Below the pieces are notes generated by a model, which did not search any database, was not told the origin of the DNA, and saw only the letters and a program-made list of their open reading frames with translations. This document shows, one piece after another, positions 48,864-57,548 of a DNA stretch of 64,000 bases (the first letter of the stretch is position 1; the number at the start of each line of letters is the position of its first letter). This DNA is from Hyphomicrobiales bacterium (GTDB lineage Bacteria > Pseudomonadota > Alphaproteobacteria > Rhizobiales > Rhizobiaceae), in the NCBI GenBank assembly GCA_900467685.1, contig UBQX01000003.1, positions 248,001 through 312,000 of the forward strand. Reading direction: 5' to 3'. Position numbers and translations under genes: made by a program.

Positions 48864-48956
48864 GGGGCTTCCTTCCGATTCTTCTGATAAATCAAATGTT
48901 GAGGCCACGTTGTGGCATGGCGCGCGGCACCGGCTCAAGCCCCGCCGCGGCAAAAA

Positions 48957-50570
48957 TCATCCCCGGGCCGCCGCCGCGATTTCCACCGCCATGCGTTCGG
49001 CAATCGCGATCGTCGGCGCATTGGTGTTGCCGCTGATGAGGTTCGGCATGACCGAGGCATCGATGACCCGAAGCCCATCGACCCCGCGCACCTTGAGGCT
49101 CGTATCGACCACGGCCATCGGCCCGTTGCCCATGCGGCAGGTGCCGACGGGGTGGTAGATCGTGTCGGCGCGGGCGCGGATGTGTTCCATCAGCTCGGCA
49201 TCGCTATCGGTCTTCAGCGGGAAGAGCTCGCGCTTGAAATGCCGGGCAAGGGACGGGGCAGCGGCGATGGCGCGTACGCGCTTCACGCCCTTCAGCATCA
49301 GGTCCGCATCCCGCGGATCGGCGAGATAGTTCGGGTCGATCAGCGGTGCTGCGTCGGCGTCGCGGCTTGCGAGCTTCACTTCGCCGCGGCTCTTCGGTCG
49401 CAGCACGCAGACATGGATCGAATAGCCATAGCCCGGATGCAGCTTGCGGGCATGATCATCGAGAATACCGAGCACGAAGTGGAGCTGCAGATCCGGCCGG
49501 TCGACATCGGGTGAGGATTTGATGAAGGCGCCGCCCTCGGCGAAGGGGGTTGCCAGCATGCCGGTGCCGTCCTTGCGCCAGCGCAAGGCCTCGGCGATGA
49601 TCTTGGCAGTGCCCGCCGCGCCGATGCCCACCGTGTCCTTGATCGTGGTGAAGACGGGCAGGACGTAATCCAGATGGTCCTGCAGGTTCTGGCCGACGCC
49701 GGGCAGATCGTTCAGAACCTCGATACCGAGCGATTTCAGATGCGCGGCCGGACCGATGCCGGACAGCATGAGGAGTTGCGGCGAACCGAAGGCGCCGGAG
49801 GCGACGATGACCTCGCGCCGCGCGCGCAGGTTCCGTTCCGTGCCTTTTTCCCTGGTGCGCACGCCGACGGCGCGATTGCCCTCGAAGATGATCCGCTGGG
49901 CCTGCACGCCGGTCATGACCTTCAGATTGCGACGGCCCATTGCCGGATGCAGATAGGCGGCCGCAGCCGAGCAGCGCTCGCCGTTCTTTGCCCCGCCATG
50001 AAACTGTGTCACTTGGTAGAGACCGACGCCTTCCTGGTCGGGGCCGTTGAAATCGTCGTTGCGGCGGATCTGGCATTCTTCCGCCGCGCGGATGAAGTCT
50101 TCCGTCAGGCCGCGCGGCGTCTGCTGCTCCGCGACCTGCAACGGCCCGTCGGCGGAATGCAGCGCGGATGAACCGCGCTGGTTGCCTTCGGATTTCAGGA
50201 ACCAGGGCAGCATGTCGTGCCAGCCCCAGCCGGGGCAGCCGTCGAGCGCCCAGCCATCGTAATCTTCCGGCTGGCCGCGCACATAGAGCATGGCGTTGAT
50301 GGCGCTGGAACCGCCCAGCGCCTTGCCGCGCGGCTGGTAGCCACGCCGGCCGTTCAGGCCTTTCTGCGGCACGGTCTCGAAGGCCCAGTTGGTGATCTTG
50401 GGCTTGCCGGGCAGGGTGGCAATGGTGCCGAAGGGCATGCGGGTGACAAGCCCCCGACCTTCGCCGCCGGCCTCCAGAAGGCAGACCGTCACGCGGGCAT
50501 CTTCCGAAAGACGCGCGGCCAGAACCGAGCCGGCGGACCCGCCGCCAACAATCACATAATCAAATTCCAT
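48957..50570 (-). CDS. GMC-family FAD oxidoreductase (choline/alcohol dehydrogenase-like)
   Basis: This encodes 537 aa from the ATG at 50570, preceded by GGGAGG; the start at 50606 lacks one. The FAD-binding dinucleotide fold is FDYVIVGGGSAGSVLAARL. GMC signature 1 is RGKALGGSSAINAMLYVRG and signature 2 is SGAFGSPQLLMLSGIGP. The C-terminal catalytic block is YHPVGTCRMG...NLISGNTNAPTIAIAE. Members include choline dehydrogenase and various alcohol dehydrogenases; substrate is not defined, and no betaine genes are adjacent. Confidence 0.92.
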   Translation of the reverse strand: MEFDYVIVGGGSAGSVLAARLSEDARVTVCLLEAGGEGRGLVTRMPFGTIATLPGKPKITNWAFETVPQKGLNGRRGYQPRGKALGGSSAINAMLYVRGQPEDYDGWALDGCPGWGWHDMLPWFLKSEGNQRGSSALHSADGPLQVAEQQTPRGLTEDFIRAAEECQIRRNDDFNGPDQEGVGLYQVTQFHGGAKNGERCSAAAAYLHPAMGRRNLKVMTGVQAQRIIFEGNRAVGVRTREKGTERNLRARREVIVASGAFGSPQLLMLSGIGPAAHLKSLGIEVLNDLPGVGQNLQDHLDYVLPVFTTIKDTVGIGAAGTAKIIAEALRWRKDGTGMLATPFAEGGAFIKSSPDVDRPDLQLHFVLGILDDHARKLHPGYGYSIHVCVLRPKSRGEVKLASRDADAAPLIDPNYLADPRDADLMLKGVKRVRAIAAAPSLARHFKRELFPLKTDSDAELMEHIRARADTIYHPVGTCRMGNGPMAVVDTSLKVRGVDGLRVIDASVMPNLISGNTNAPTIAIAERMAVEIAAAARG

Positions 50571-50782
50571 AAAATATCCTCCCGCTCCCGGAAGAAGAAG
50601 ATGCAAGGAATCCGGCGCTTGTCAACGCGCCGAAAGCGGGGCCGGAGCCGTATCGGAGGGGCGGGTGCGGCGGTGCGCGGTTGTGTCGCTGCGGGAGCGC
50701 CCGCTTGGTCAGTCGAAGGTGACCGTTAACTTTCGCGTGCTATCCTTTTCGTTCTCCTCCGCGTTGTATCGAGGTTCTGACG

Positions 50783-52045
50783 GTGGACACAATCAATCCG
50801 GGGCTGATCCTTCTGGGGATCAACCTGTTTCTCCTCTGGCTGATCATGGCGGCTCCGGTTGGCGTGCGCACGCTTCGCCTGACACGCCGTTTCGAGGCGC
50901 GGCCGGAGCGGATCTGGTCGGCCATCGATCCGCTGGGTGAGCACGCCGACTGGAATCCGTCCGTCATTTCCTCGCGCGCCGAAGGCCCGTCCGGACGCTT
51001 TGCGCGCCAGGCTTTCGATCATCTCGACCGCAAGGGCGCGCCGATCGAACGCGTTCTGGAAATTTCCCGCGAGGACCGCTTTGCCTATTCCGCCCGAGTC
51101 GTCGATGACAGCGCGCTCGATCCGACCTTCTGGGCCGCCTATCGCGAGCGGCGTGCGCTGCGCGAAGAGAACGGCGCGACCGAACTCGTCGTCGAGCAGA
51201 CAGACCGCTATCGCGGCATTGCCTTTCTGGTCTTCCGCTATTTCGCGCTTCGCCGCGAGCTGCGCTCGCTGGAAGGCTGGCTGAAGACAGGCGAGGCGAA
51301 GAAGGTGGGTGTGTTCGAGCGCCCGCCGATGCAGGTTTTCCTGGCCGTCGTCTCGACGCTCCTGTTCTGGCCTTTCTTCGGGCTGACGGTGAACGGCCTT
51401 GTGCTGTCGTCGATCCTGACGCTCGTCATCGTCCTGCATGAACTCGGCCACATGGCGGCGTATCGCGCCTTCGGGCACCGCACGGCGCGGATGATCTTCG
51501 TGCCGCTGCTCGGCGGCATCGCGATTGGCGGCCGGCCCTATAATTCCAATTTCGAGGCGGCAACCTGCGCGCTGATGGGGGCGGGCATGTCCGCCTTTGT
51601 CGTGCCGATCGCCATTGTCGGCCACGAGGCGGCGATGAAGAGCCAGATCGCGAATGCGCTGGACCGGCCGCTGCTGGTGATGATTCTCGTTCTCGGCGGG
51701 TTCAATCTGCTGAACCTCCTGCCCATGGCGCGCTTCGATGGCGGCCAGGTGCTGCGGCGGATCTTTCCCGGGCTCGGCATGCAGATGCTCGGCAGTTTCG
51801 GCATTTCGGCGGTCATCGCCGTCACAGGCTGGGAAGTCGGCGTGCCGCAGGACATTCTCGTCGTGTCGCTCGCCATCTTCGCGCTGCTGAGCATGATCAG
51901 CACCGGCACCGTCAAGATGCGCGATGAACTGGCACCCATGCGCCCGGCAGAAGGCCTGCTGGTCGGTCTCGGCCTCTACGCGGCCGTGATCATCCACAGC
52001 TATGCGATCGTCTTCTCTGCCGCGTTCCTCTTCGGATCAGCCTGA
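50783..52045 (+). CDS. SRPBCC-domain fused to site-2 (M50) membrane metalloprotease
   Basis: This encodes 420 aa from a GTG at 50783. A first membrane helix (about 6-24) precedes an SRPBCC/START-like domain (about 34-170, with the pattern [25 protein letters not shown]). From ~185 on it is a membrane protease: HELGH at 219-223 (zinc ligands and catalytic Glu) and [11 protein letters not shown] at 311-321 supplying the third zinc ligand Asp319. The layout suggests a ligand- or lipid-sensing domain linked to intramembrane proteolysis. The substrate is unknown. Its end overlaps the convergent lipB by 9 bp. Confidence 0.85.
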   Translation: MDTINPGLILLGINLFLLWLIMAAPVGVRTLRLTRRFEARPERIWSAIDPLGEHADWNPSVISSRAEGPSGRFARQAFDHLDRKGAPIERVLEISREDRFAYSARVVDDSALDPTFWAAYRERRALREENGATELVVEQTDRYRGIAFLVFRYFALRRELRSLEGWLKTGEAKKVGVFERPPMQVFLAVVSTLLFWPFFGLTVNGLVLSSILTLVIVLHELGHMAAYRAFGHRTARMIFVPLLGGIAIGGRPYNSNFEAATCALMGAGMSAFVVPIAIVGHEAAMKSQIANALDRPLLVMILVLGGFNLLNLLPMARFDGGQVLRRIFPGLGMQMLGSFGISAVIAVTGWEVGVPQDILVVSLAIFALLSMISTGTVKMRDELAPMRPAEGLLVGLGLYAAVIIHSYAIVFSAAFLFGSA

Positions 52046-52762
52046 CGAAGAGACGCTCACTGTCGGCCCGAAGACCTCCTCGAAGGCCTCGCGCAGCCGT
52101 ATGTCCACATCCGCCATCATGACCGGCAGGCCGAGATCGACGAGGCTCGTCACGCCATAGGCGGAGATGCCGCAAGGGACGATGCCGCCGAAATGGTCGA
52201 GATCCGGATCGACATTCAGCGACAGGCCGTGAAAGCTCACCCACTTGCGCAAACGAATACCGAGTGCCGCGATCTTGTCCTCCGACATGGAGCCATCGGG
52301 GAGCGTCGGCTTTTCCGGCCGGCGCACCCAGACGCCAACCCGATCCTCGCGCCGCTCTCCCTTGACGTTCATCGCATCGAGCGTGCGGATGATCACCTCT
52401 TCGAGTGCTGCCACATAGGCGCGCACATCCTGGCGCCGGCGCTTCAGGTCAAGCATGATATAGGCCACGCGCTGGCCGGGGCCATGATAGGTGTATTCGC
52501 CGCCGCGCCCGGTTTGGAACACGGGGAAGCGATCCGGCTGCACGAGGTCCTTGGCGTCGGCGCTGGTGCCGGCCGTGTAGAGCGGCGGATGTTCCAGCAG
52601 CCACACGAGTTCGTCGGCCTGGCCGTCCGCGATGAGGGCCACCTGCCGCTCCATCTCGGCCACGGCCTCCTCATAGGGAATCAAACCGTCGGAAATCCAC
52701 CAGCGCACGGGCGGACAGTCTTCCGCAGCGAACATGGAGGGGGCGATATCCTGGCGAAGCAT
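52037..52762 (-). CDS. lipB: Octanoyl-[acyl-carrier-protein] transferase LipB
   Basis: This encodes 241 aa from the ATG at 52762, chosen because AAGGAA is 9-10 bases upstream; an ATG at 52771 sits directly on that site. LipB moves octanoate from ACP to the lipoyl domains of 2-oxoacid dehydrogenases, ahead of LipA. The active-site signature [12 protein letters not shown] and the catalytic Cys/Lys region GIVPCGI are present, as is the C-terminal VTSLVDLG. The length is normal. Confidence 0.95.
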   Translation of the reverse strand: MLRQDIAPSMFAAEDCPPVRWWISDGLIPYEEAVAEMERQVALIADGQADELVWLLEHPPLYTAGTSADAKDLVQPDRFPVFQTGRGGEYTYHGPGQRVAYIMLDLKRRRQDVRAYVAALEEVIIRTLDAMNVKGERREDRVGVWVRRPEKPTLPDGSMSEDKIAALGIRLRKWVSFHGLSLNVDPDLDHFGGIVPCGISAYGVTSLVDLGLPVMMADVDIRLREAFEEVFGPTVSVSSSG

Positions 52763-52953
52763 GGGAGGCATTTCCTTGTTTTACCTGCATTTAGGGCGTC
52801 GAACCCCTGTCGCGCAAGGGGTTGCGCCTGCCTGCCTCAAAGCCCCGCGCGAAAAACCATCCACAGCTACAAAAAAACGTCATCGTCCACTTGTGCACCC
52901 CAAATGCTTTTGCTACATGCAGCCGCGCCGGAGCAATTCGGCTCTACCACGAT

Positions 52954-53038
52954 GCGGTCGTGGCGGAATTGGTAGACGCGCAGCGTTGAGGTCGCTGTGT
53001 CGCAAGACGTGGAAGTTCGAGTCTTCTCGACCGCACCA
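52954..53038 (+). tRNA. tRNA-Leu (GAG)
   Basis: This 85-nt gene has a perfect 7-bp acceptor stem (GCGGTCG / CGACCGC) and an encoded CCA. The D arm is GCGG...CGC. The anticodon stem is CAGCG / CGCTG around loop TTGAGGT, giving anticodon GAG (reads CUU/CUC). The long variable arm is typical of a class II tRNA, and the T loop is TTCGAGT. Confidence 0.97.
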
Positions 53039-53062
53039 TTCGGCTCTCAAGCCGAATTAAAG

Positions 53063-53087
53063 AACCCGGCCTTGAGCCGGGTTTTTT
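53063..53087 (+). terminator. tRNA-Leu terminator
   Basis: A perfect aacccggc / gccgggtt stem with a 4-nt loop (cttga-type) and six T residues lies 24 bases after the tRNA. Confidence 0.82.
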
Positions 53088-53258
53088 GTTGTTTGGGTGG
53101 GCCTTGCTGCGGTTTGGTGAAGCGTCAAATCGGTCAGCGGATATAGCCAAGGAAACGAAGCTCAACGTGGCTTGCAGTGTGGTGATCGCAGGATCTGCAA
53201 TCTTTAGCTGAATATTTGGAGGCATTGCGCGGTTTGTTCTTGTCTCTATTTCGGTGAG

Positions 53259-54659
53259 GTGTCTAATCGTTTTGAAGACATCAACTTTGAGGCTCCCGCT
53301 GTGTCGCTCGTATTCGATGTTCATTCCGCCGCACGTTCTTCGATTGACGAGATTGCATCAGCGGCCCTTGTTGCTATCCAACCCATTAACATAGTTGGCC
53401 AACCTCAGACTAAGCACGATTGGTGGTCGCCATCTGGCGCGCTGAAGATCACCCGTGAAACCATGGTGAACTTTCCTAAGCTATGGGTGTCGGATGACAC
53501 AGGTTCGCGAGCGTTTGTATTTATGGAGTGCGATGAGCGCCCGTGGGGAATTCCTATCGATAAGTATATGCGCGTGGAAACGCTGGTCGATGCGGTTCTA
53601 AAACTCAAATGGGCTCGGACCTCGTTAAGCGACAAGTTCGTAAGGGAGTGCTTCCTTGAATGGGCGGAGAAGAGCATCCTAAAAGCAACCACGGAAAGCT
53701 TTTGCGATTACCTTCTATTTCTGTGTTCGAAGAAGGTAGTCAAAATCAGAGCTGTTGTACCTATTCAATATCTCGCAGTCGAAGAGAGGTTTGAGTTCGG
53801 TCCGGGATCAATAATACCGTTCGGGGACGGCTTTTTCTCCGACTTGGAACGCAATTTGGAGAGCATGGAAGCCAGCAAGGCTGATCGTGCCCGCTTGCTC
53901 TACGAACGCATGAAGTCGGATATGAAGGATTGCGCAGCGTTCGAACTGGAGCTTATCGCGGAGCCGAATTATGCGCAGGAGATTTCGTTGCAGTTAGCAA
54001 CTGATATGGTTGGATTGTTGCGCTTCTTATCCCCCGCTTCGGGGGAAGCATCGCTGATGTCACCTCTATCGCCGCTCGGAGCAACGCATGTACCAGACTA
54101 CCATGTCATAACGCTGGGCATTAATAAGTCGTTCTCCTACACTCACGGCATGGCTGCCGAAACTGCGGGGTACTGGCTCGTAAGCAAATACGTGGTTGAG
54201 GAAATGCGTCGTGAGAACCTTGAGGCTTTAGGGCAGCTACTTTTGATCGACGGTCTTAGCGAGTTTGCTCGCTCTGTACGCTCGAGCATATTGGCCTTCT
54301 CTCGCGCGCTTACTTTTCCAGATATGTCGGACCGCCTCATCTTTGCGTTTTCAGCGATCGAAGGGCTGATGTTAAAAGACCAGAGTGAGCCAATACAACA
54401 AAATGTTGGCGAGCGAGTGGCCTTTCTTACCACCAATGACCCGGAGGAGAGGCAGAGTGTCGTCGGAAACTTCAGGTCGGTCTATCGGATGCGCTCGCAA
54501 TACATTCACCATCGGCTAACGACTATTGATCTCTCGGAGCTCAATGATGCGTTTGAAAACATTAGAAATGCTCTTGCCGCAGCTGTGGAAAATCTCGATC
54601 AATTCGCGACGCGGCAGGAGTTTCTAGCGGCCATCGACAGACGCAAGTATGGTGCGTGA
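53259..54659 (+). CDS. HEPN-domain protein (ApeA-like), candidate defence RNase
   Basis: This encodes 466 aa from a GTG at 53259. The only ribosome-site candidate, GGTGAG, ends right at the start, so a later start is possible. The N-terminal ~300 residues match no family I recognise. Residues ~345-440 resemble the ApeA-like HEPN fold: LIFAFSAIEGLMLKDQSEP, VGERVAFL, and RMRSQYIHHRL. The last holds an Rx4H motif (Arg412-His417), the catalytic signature of HEPN ribonucleases, with a second possible reading Rx6H. Base composition is AT-richer than the neighbours. It stands alone between tRNA-Leu and the sensor kinase gene. Confidence 0.68.
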   Translation: MSNRFEDINFEAPAVSLVFDVHSAARSSIDEIASAALVAIQPINIVGQPQTKHDWWSPSGALKITRETMVNFPKLWVSDDTGSRAFVFMECDERPWGIPIDKYMRVETLVDAVLKLKWARTSLSDKFVRECFLEWAEKSILKATTESFCDYLLFLCSKKVVKIRAVVPIQYLAVEERFEFGPGSIIPFGDGFFSDLERNLESMEASKADRARLLYERMKSDMKDCAAFELELIAEPNYAQEISLQLATDMVGLLRFLSPASGEASLMSPLSPLGATHVPDYHVITLGINKSFSYTHGMAAETAGYWLVSKYVVEEMRRENLEALGQLLLIDGLSEFARSVRSSILAFSRALTFPDMSDRLIFAFSAIEGLMLKDQSEPIQQNVGERVAFLTTNDPEERQSVVGNFRSVYRMRSQYIHHRLTTIDLSELNDAFENIRNALAAAVENLDQFATRQEFLAAIDRRKYGA

Positions 54660-54669
54660 CGGTTTTTTA

Positions 54670-55953
54670 TCATTGATCGCGAAAGTTGCTTTGATCTCTC
54701 GGCAAACTCACCACAAACGCCGCTCCCCCACCTTCCGCTTCCTCACACCTCACGCTCCCCCCATGCAGCTCGGCGATCTGCCGGACCAGCGCCAGCCCGA
54801 TCCCCCAGCCGCCCGCTGCCTCTGCTCGACCCGCCGGCCGGTAGAACGGCTCAAAGATGCGTTCACGTTCACTCTGCGGGATGCCGTCGCCGTGGTCAGT
54901 CACCGTTAGGTGAAGGGCGTCGGCGGTTTCCGTTACGGAAACTTCGATGGGGGGCTTGCCGTGGCGGGTGGCGTTCTGGAGGAGGTTGCGGATCAGGCGG
55001 CGGATGAGGCGGCCGTTGGCGCGGATGAGGGTGGAGGGGCCGGTGACGGTGACGGCGTCCGCGGCGTCGAAATGGGTGCTTTCTTCCGCGGCGATCGCCA
55101 CGAGGTCGACCATGTCCTCGAAGCTCTCCGTGCGGCCGGCCTGCAGGCGGCTGGAGATGAGGATTTCGTCGACCAGTTCGTCGAGTTCGGCCATGTTGCG
55201 GACGATCTCGGTCTTCAGGTTTTCGGCCGGATCGGCCTCGAACATTTCGATCGCCATGCGGAGACGCGCGAGCGGCGAGCGCAGTTCGTGGCTGGCATTG
55301 GCCAGCAGGTTCTTCTGCGCGGTCACCAGGTCTTCGATGCGGCCGGCGGCCATGTTGAAGGTGCGGGCCACATCGGCGATCTCGTCATTGCCTTCGACGG
55401 TGAGGCGCGTTTCGAGCGCGCCGGCGCTCCATGTGTCCATGCCGGTCTTCAGAGTTTCCAGACGGCGGGTGAGGCGGCGGGTGACGGGGAGGGCTGCGAG
55501 GCCGAGGGCTGCAGCAATGAGCAGAATGACGACGGCGACATTCTGGCGGTGCGGGCCGAAGGGCCGGCGGCTGCGGGCGACGACCTTCAGCCCATCCGGC
55601 GTCTCGAAGGCAAAGGTGCGGCCCGGCGGGCGGAAGCCCTTGGGGTCGTCCGTCGTGACATCCGGAGGCACCGGGCGGCCGGCATTGGCAATGAGCGTGC
55701 CCTGCTTGTCATAGACGCTGATATCGGCATTCACCGTGTCCGACATGCGGCGCACCGCGCGCTCGAGGTTGAAATTCTCGCCGGGCGGCGGCAGCACAGA
55801 ATCGATGAAGGGGCCGAGGCGGGCGGAGAGGGGATCGCGCTGGTCGAACTTGCCGATGGCGGCGAAGGCGACGAAGACGAGCGCGACGAGCGCGAGGCCC
55901 ATCAGGATCGTGGCGTAGAATTGCAGGAAGAGGGAGCGGCGGATGAAGTTCAT
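54670..55953 (-). CDS. Sensor histidine kinase of a two-component system
   Basis: This encodes 427 aa. Two membrane helices (about 13-33 and 138-157) frame a periplasmic sensor of ~100 residues, followed by a HAMP-like linker. The H-box is SHELRSPLARL with phosphorylated His222, and the ATPase blocks are N (LIRNLLQNATRHG), G1 (DHGDGIP) and G2 (GWGIGLALVRQ). It overlaps the upstream response regulator by 4 bases (ATGA). Gene neighbours include a Spy/CpxP-like chaperone, so it may sense envelope or metal stress, as CpxA does. Confidence 0.93.
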   Translation of the reverse strand: MNFIRRSLFLQFYATILMGLALVALVFVAFAAIGKFDQRDPLSARLGPFIDSVLPPPGENFNLERAVRRMSDTVNADISVYDKQGTLIANAGRPVPPDVTTDDPKGFRPPGRTFAFETPDGLKVVARSRRPFGPHRQNVAVVILLIAAALGLAALPVTRRLTRRLETLKTGMDTWSAGALETRLTVEGNDEIADVARTFNMAAGRIEDLVTAQKNLLANASHELRSPLARLRMAIEMFEADPAENLKTEIVRNMAELDELVDEILISSRLQAGRTESFEDMVDLVAIAAEESTHFDAADAVTVTGPSTLIRANGRLIRRLIRNLLQNATRHGKPPIEVSVTETADALHLTVTDHGDGIPQSERERIFEPFYRPAGRAEAAGGWGIGLALVRQIAELHGGSVRCEEAEGGGAAFVVSLPRDQSNFRDQ

Positions 55954-56663
55954 GCGCCACCTGCCGGCGTCTGGTGGCGGGCGAAGAGATAGCCGGCGCC
56001 GCGCACGGTGATGATGCGGCGCGGGTGCTTGGGGTCGGTTTCGATGGCGGCGCGGATGCGCGAGATGTGGACATCGATGGAGCGGTCGAAGGCTTCCAGT
56101 TCTTCGCCCTTGACCATGTCCATCAGCTGGTCGCGGGAGAGCACCCGGCCGGCATTTTCAGCCAGCGCCACAAGGAGATCATATTGATAGCCGGTGATCT
56201 GGCGTTCCTCGCCATCGACGCGGATCTGGCGGGCGCCCCGGTCGATCTCGAGCGTGCCGAAGGTGAGAATATCGGCGTCGCGCGCGGGGTTCATCGTGCC
56301 CTGGCTGCGGCGCAGGATGGCGCGCAGGCGTGCGAGCAGTTCGCGTGGCGAGAAGGGCTTGGGGAGGTAGTCGTCGGCGCCGAGTTCAAGGCCGACAATG
56401 CGGTCGGTCTCTTCGCCCTTGGCGGTCAGCATGAGGATCGGAAGGTCCGAGGTGGCGCGGACCTTCCGACAGACCTCAAAGCCGTCGAGGTCGGGCAGCA
56501 TGAGGTCGAGAATGACGACGGCCGGCGGAGTGCGGGCGATTTCCGCCAGGCCGTCTTTGCCGGTCGCGCTGGCGCGCGTGGCAAATCCTTGCTTGCGAAG
56601 GTAGTCTTCCAGCATGGCGGTGAGCCTCGTATCATCGTCGATGATGAGTATGTCCGCCGTCAT
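55950..56663 (-). CDS. OmpR/PhoB-family response regulator
   Basis: This encodes 237 aa. It has a receiver with the phosphorylated Asp53 (VVILDLMLPD) and acidic residues at IIDDD, Thr in MLTAKG and Lys in LPKPF. The winged-helix DNA-binding domain ends RSIDVHISRIRAAIETDPKHPRRIITVRGAGYLF-type sequence. It is the first gene of the kinase pair, on the minus strand, and lies 51 bp downstream of the Spy-like gene (56715-57272), so the three may be one operon. Confidence 0.95.
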   Translation of the reverse strand: MTADILIIDDDTRLTAMLEDYLRKQGFATRASATGKDGLAEIARTPPAVVILDLMLPDLDGFEVCRKVRATSDLPILMLTAKGEETDRIVGLELGADDYLPKPFSPRELLARLRAILRRSQGTMNPARDADILTFGTLEIDRGARQIRVDGEERQITGYQYDLLVALAENAGRVLSRDQLMDMVKGEELEAFDRSIDVHISRIRAAIETDPKHPRRIITVRGAGYLFARHQTPAGGA

Positions 56664-56714
56664 GCCGTGATGTCCTTCCTGAAAGCCCGGGGATTCCCCC
56701 GGGCCGTTATAGCA

Positions 56715-57272
56715 TCACCAGCGCGGGCGGTGACCGTGCGATTCAAATTCCTTGGCAAGCTTGGCGCGCTGGTCCGGCGTCAGAACCTCGGCCGCGTCGA
56801 GCATGGCGGTGGTCATGATCTTCGAGGCATCGTCCATCTTCTGGACGCGGGCCTTGCGCATGGCTTCGACGGCATCGCGGTCGATCGTGGGCTTTTCCAG
56901 GAGCGCCTTCATCTGATCGCGCATCTGGCCGGGCTCGCCGCGAGTGGCTTTCATATCGTCGCGGGCCTTCTCGAAGATCGCCTTGATCTTCTGCTTCTGC
57001 TCGTCGGTCGCGTCGACGCTGTCCAGAGCCTTGGTCATGCGGTGTTCCATGAAGCCGCCCTTGACGCGCTCCATCATGCCGCCGTGATGGCCGCCCATGC
57101 CGGCCATTTCCATTCCGGGCATTCCCATGCCGGGACCGTCCTTGGCGATGGCGAAGGCGCCGATGCCGGCGGCCGTGACGGCGACGATGGCAAGCCCTGC
57201 GATGGTCGAGCGGCGCTTCCAGTTGAGTCCGGTCTTCTGCGCGGTCTCTTGCATGTTTTCATTCGGTTCCAT
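56715..57272 (-). CDS. Spy/CpxP-like periplasmic protein, Met/His-rich
   Basis: This encodes 185 aa from the ATG at 57272, which has GGAG upstream; an ATG at 57320 is possible but without a site. One hydrophobic helix (about 21-42) would anchor or export it. Just after it lies a Met/Gly/His-rich stretch (GMGMPGMEMAGMGGHHGGMM), a potential Cu or Ni binding region. The remaining helices contain an LTxxQ-like repeat (LTPDQRAKLAKEFE), the Spy/CpxP chaperone signature. It lies directly upstream of a two-component system and is probably its target and sensor partner. Confidence 0.85.
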   Translation of the reverse strand: MEPNENMQETAQKTGLNWKRRSTIAGLAIVAVTAAGIGAFAIAKDGPGMGMPGMEMAGMGGHHGGMMERVKGGFMEHRMTKALDSVDATDEQKQKIKAIFEKARDDMKATRGEPGQMRDQMKALLEKPTIDRDAVEAMRKARVQKMDDASKIMTTAMLDAAEVLTPDQRAKLAKEFESHGHRPRW

Positions 57273-57548
57273 GAGTGTCTCCGTCGCCTCTTCGGCTTGT
57301 GTTTCGATGAGAGTGATCATGGGGCAAGAACGTTTCGGCTGTTCTTGGCGTTTGTAAAGAAACGTAAAGTTCGCTTCTCCCCGGCGCGGAGCGTCGATCC
57401 TGCCGGAAAAACAGGGCTTTGCTGCAGTTTTCCAAGGCTGCCTGCCGTTACGTCGGTGGACGCGGAAGCCATTTTCCGCTAGCACGGGGAGGCTCGCTCG
57501 ATGGCGGCGCGAACCCGAACAATTCATCTCTTTGAACAGGAGACGCCG

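Noticed and set aside
53039-54670. Possible integrated element flanked by tRNA-Leu attachment repeats
   Set aside because: No copy of the tRNA 3' end was found after the HEPN gene and no integrase is present, so no att sites can be claimed.
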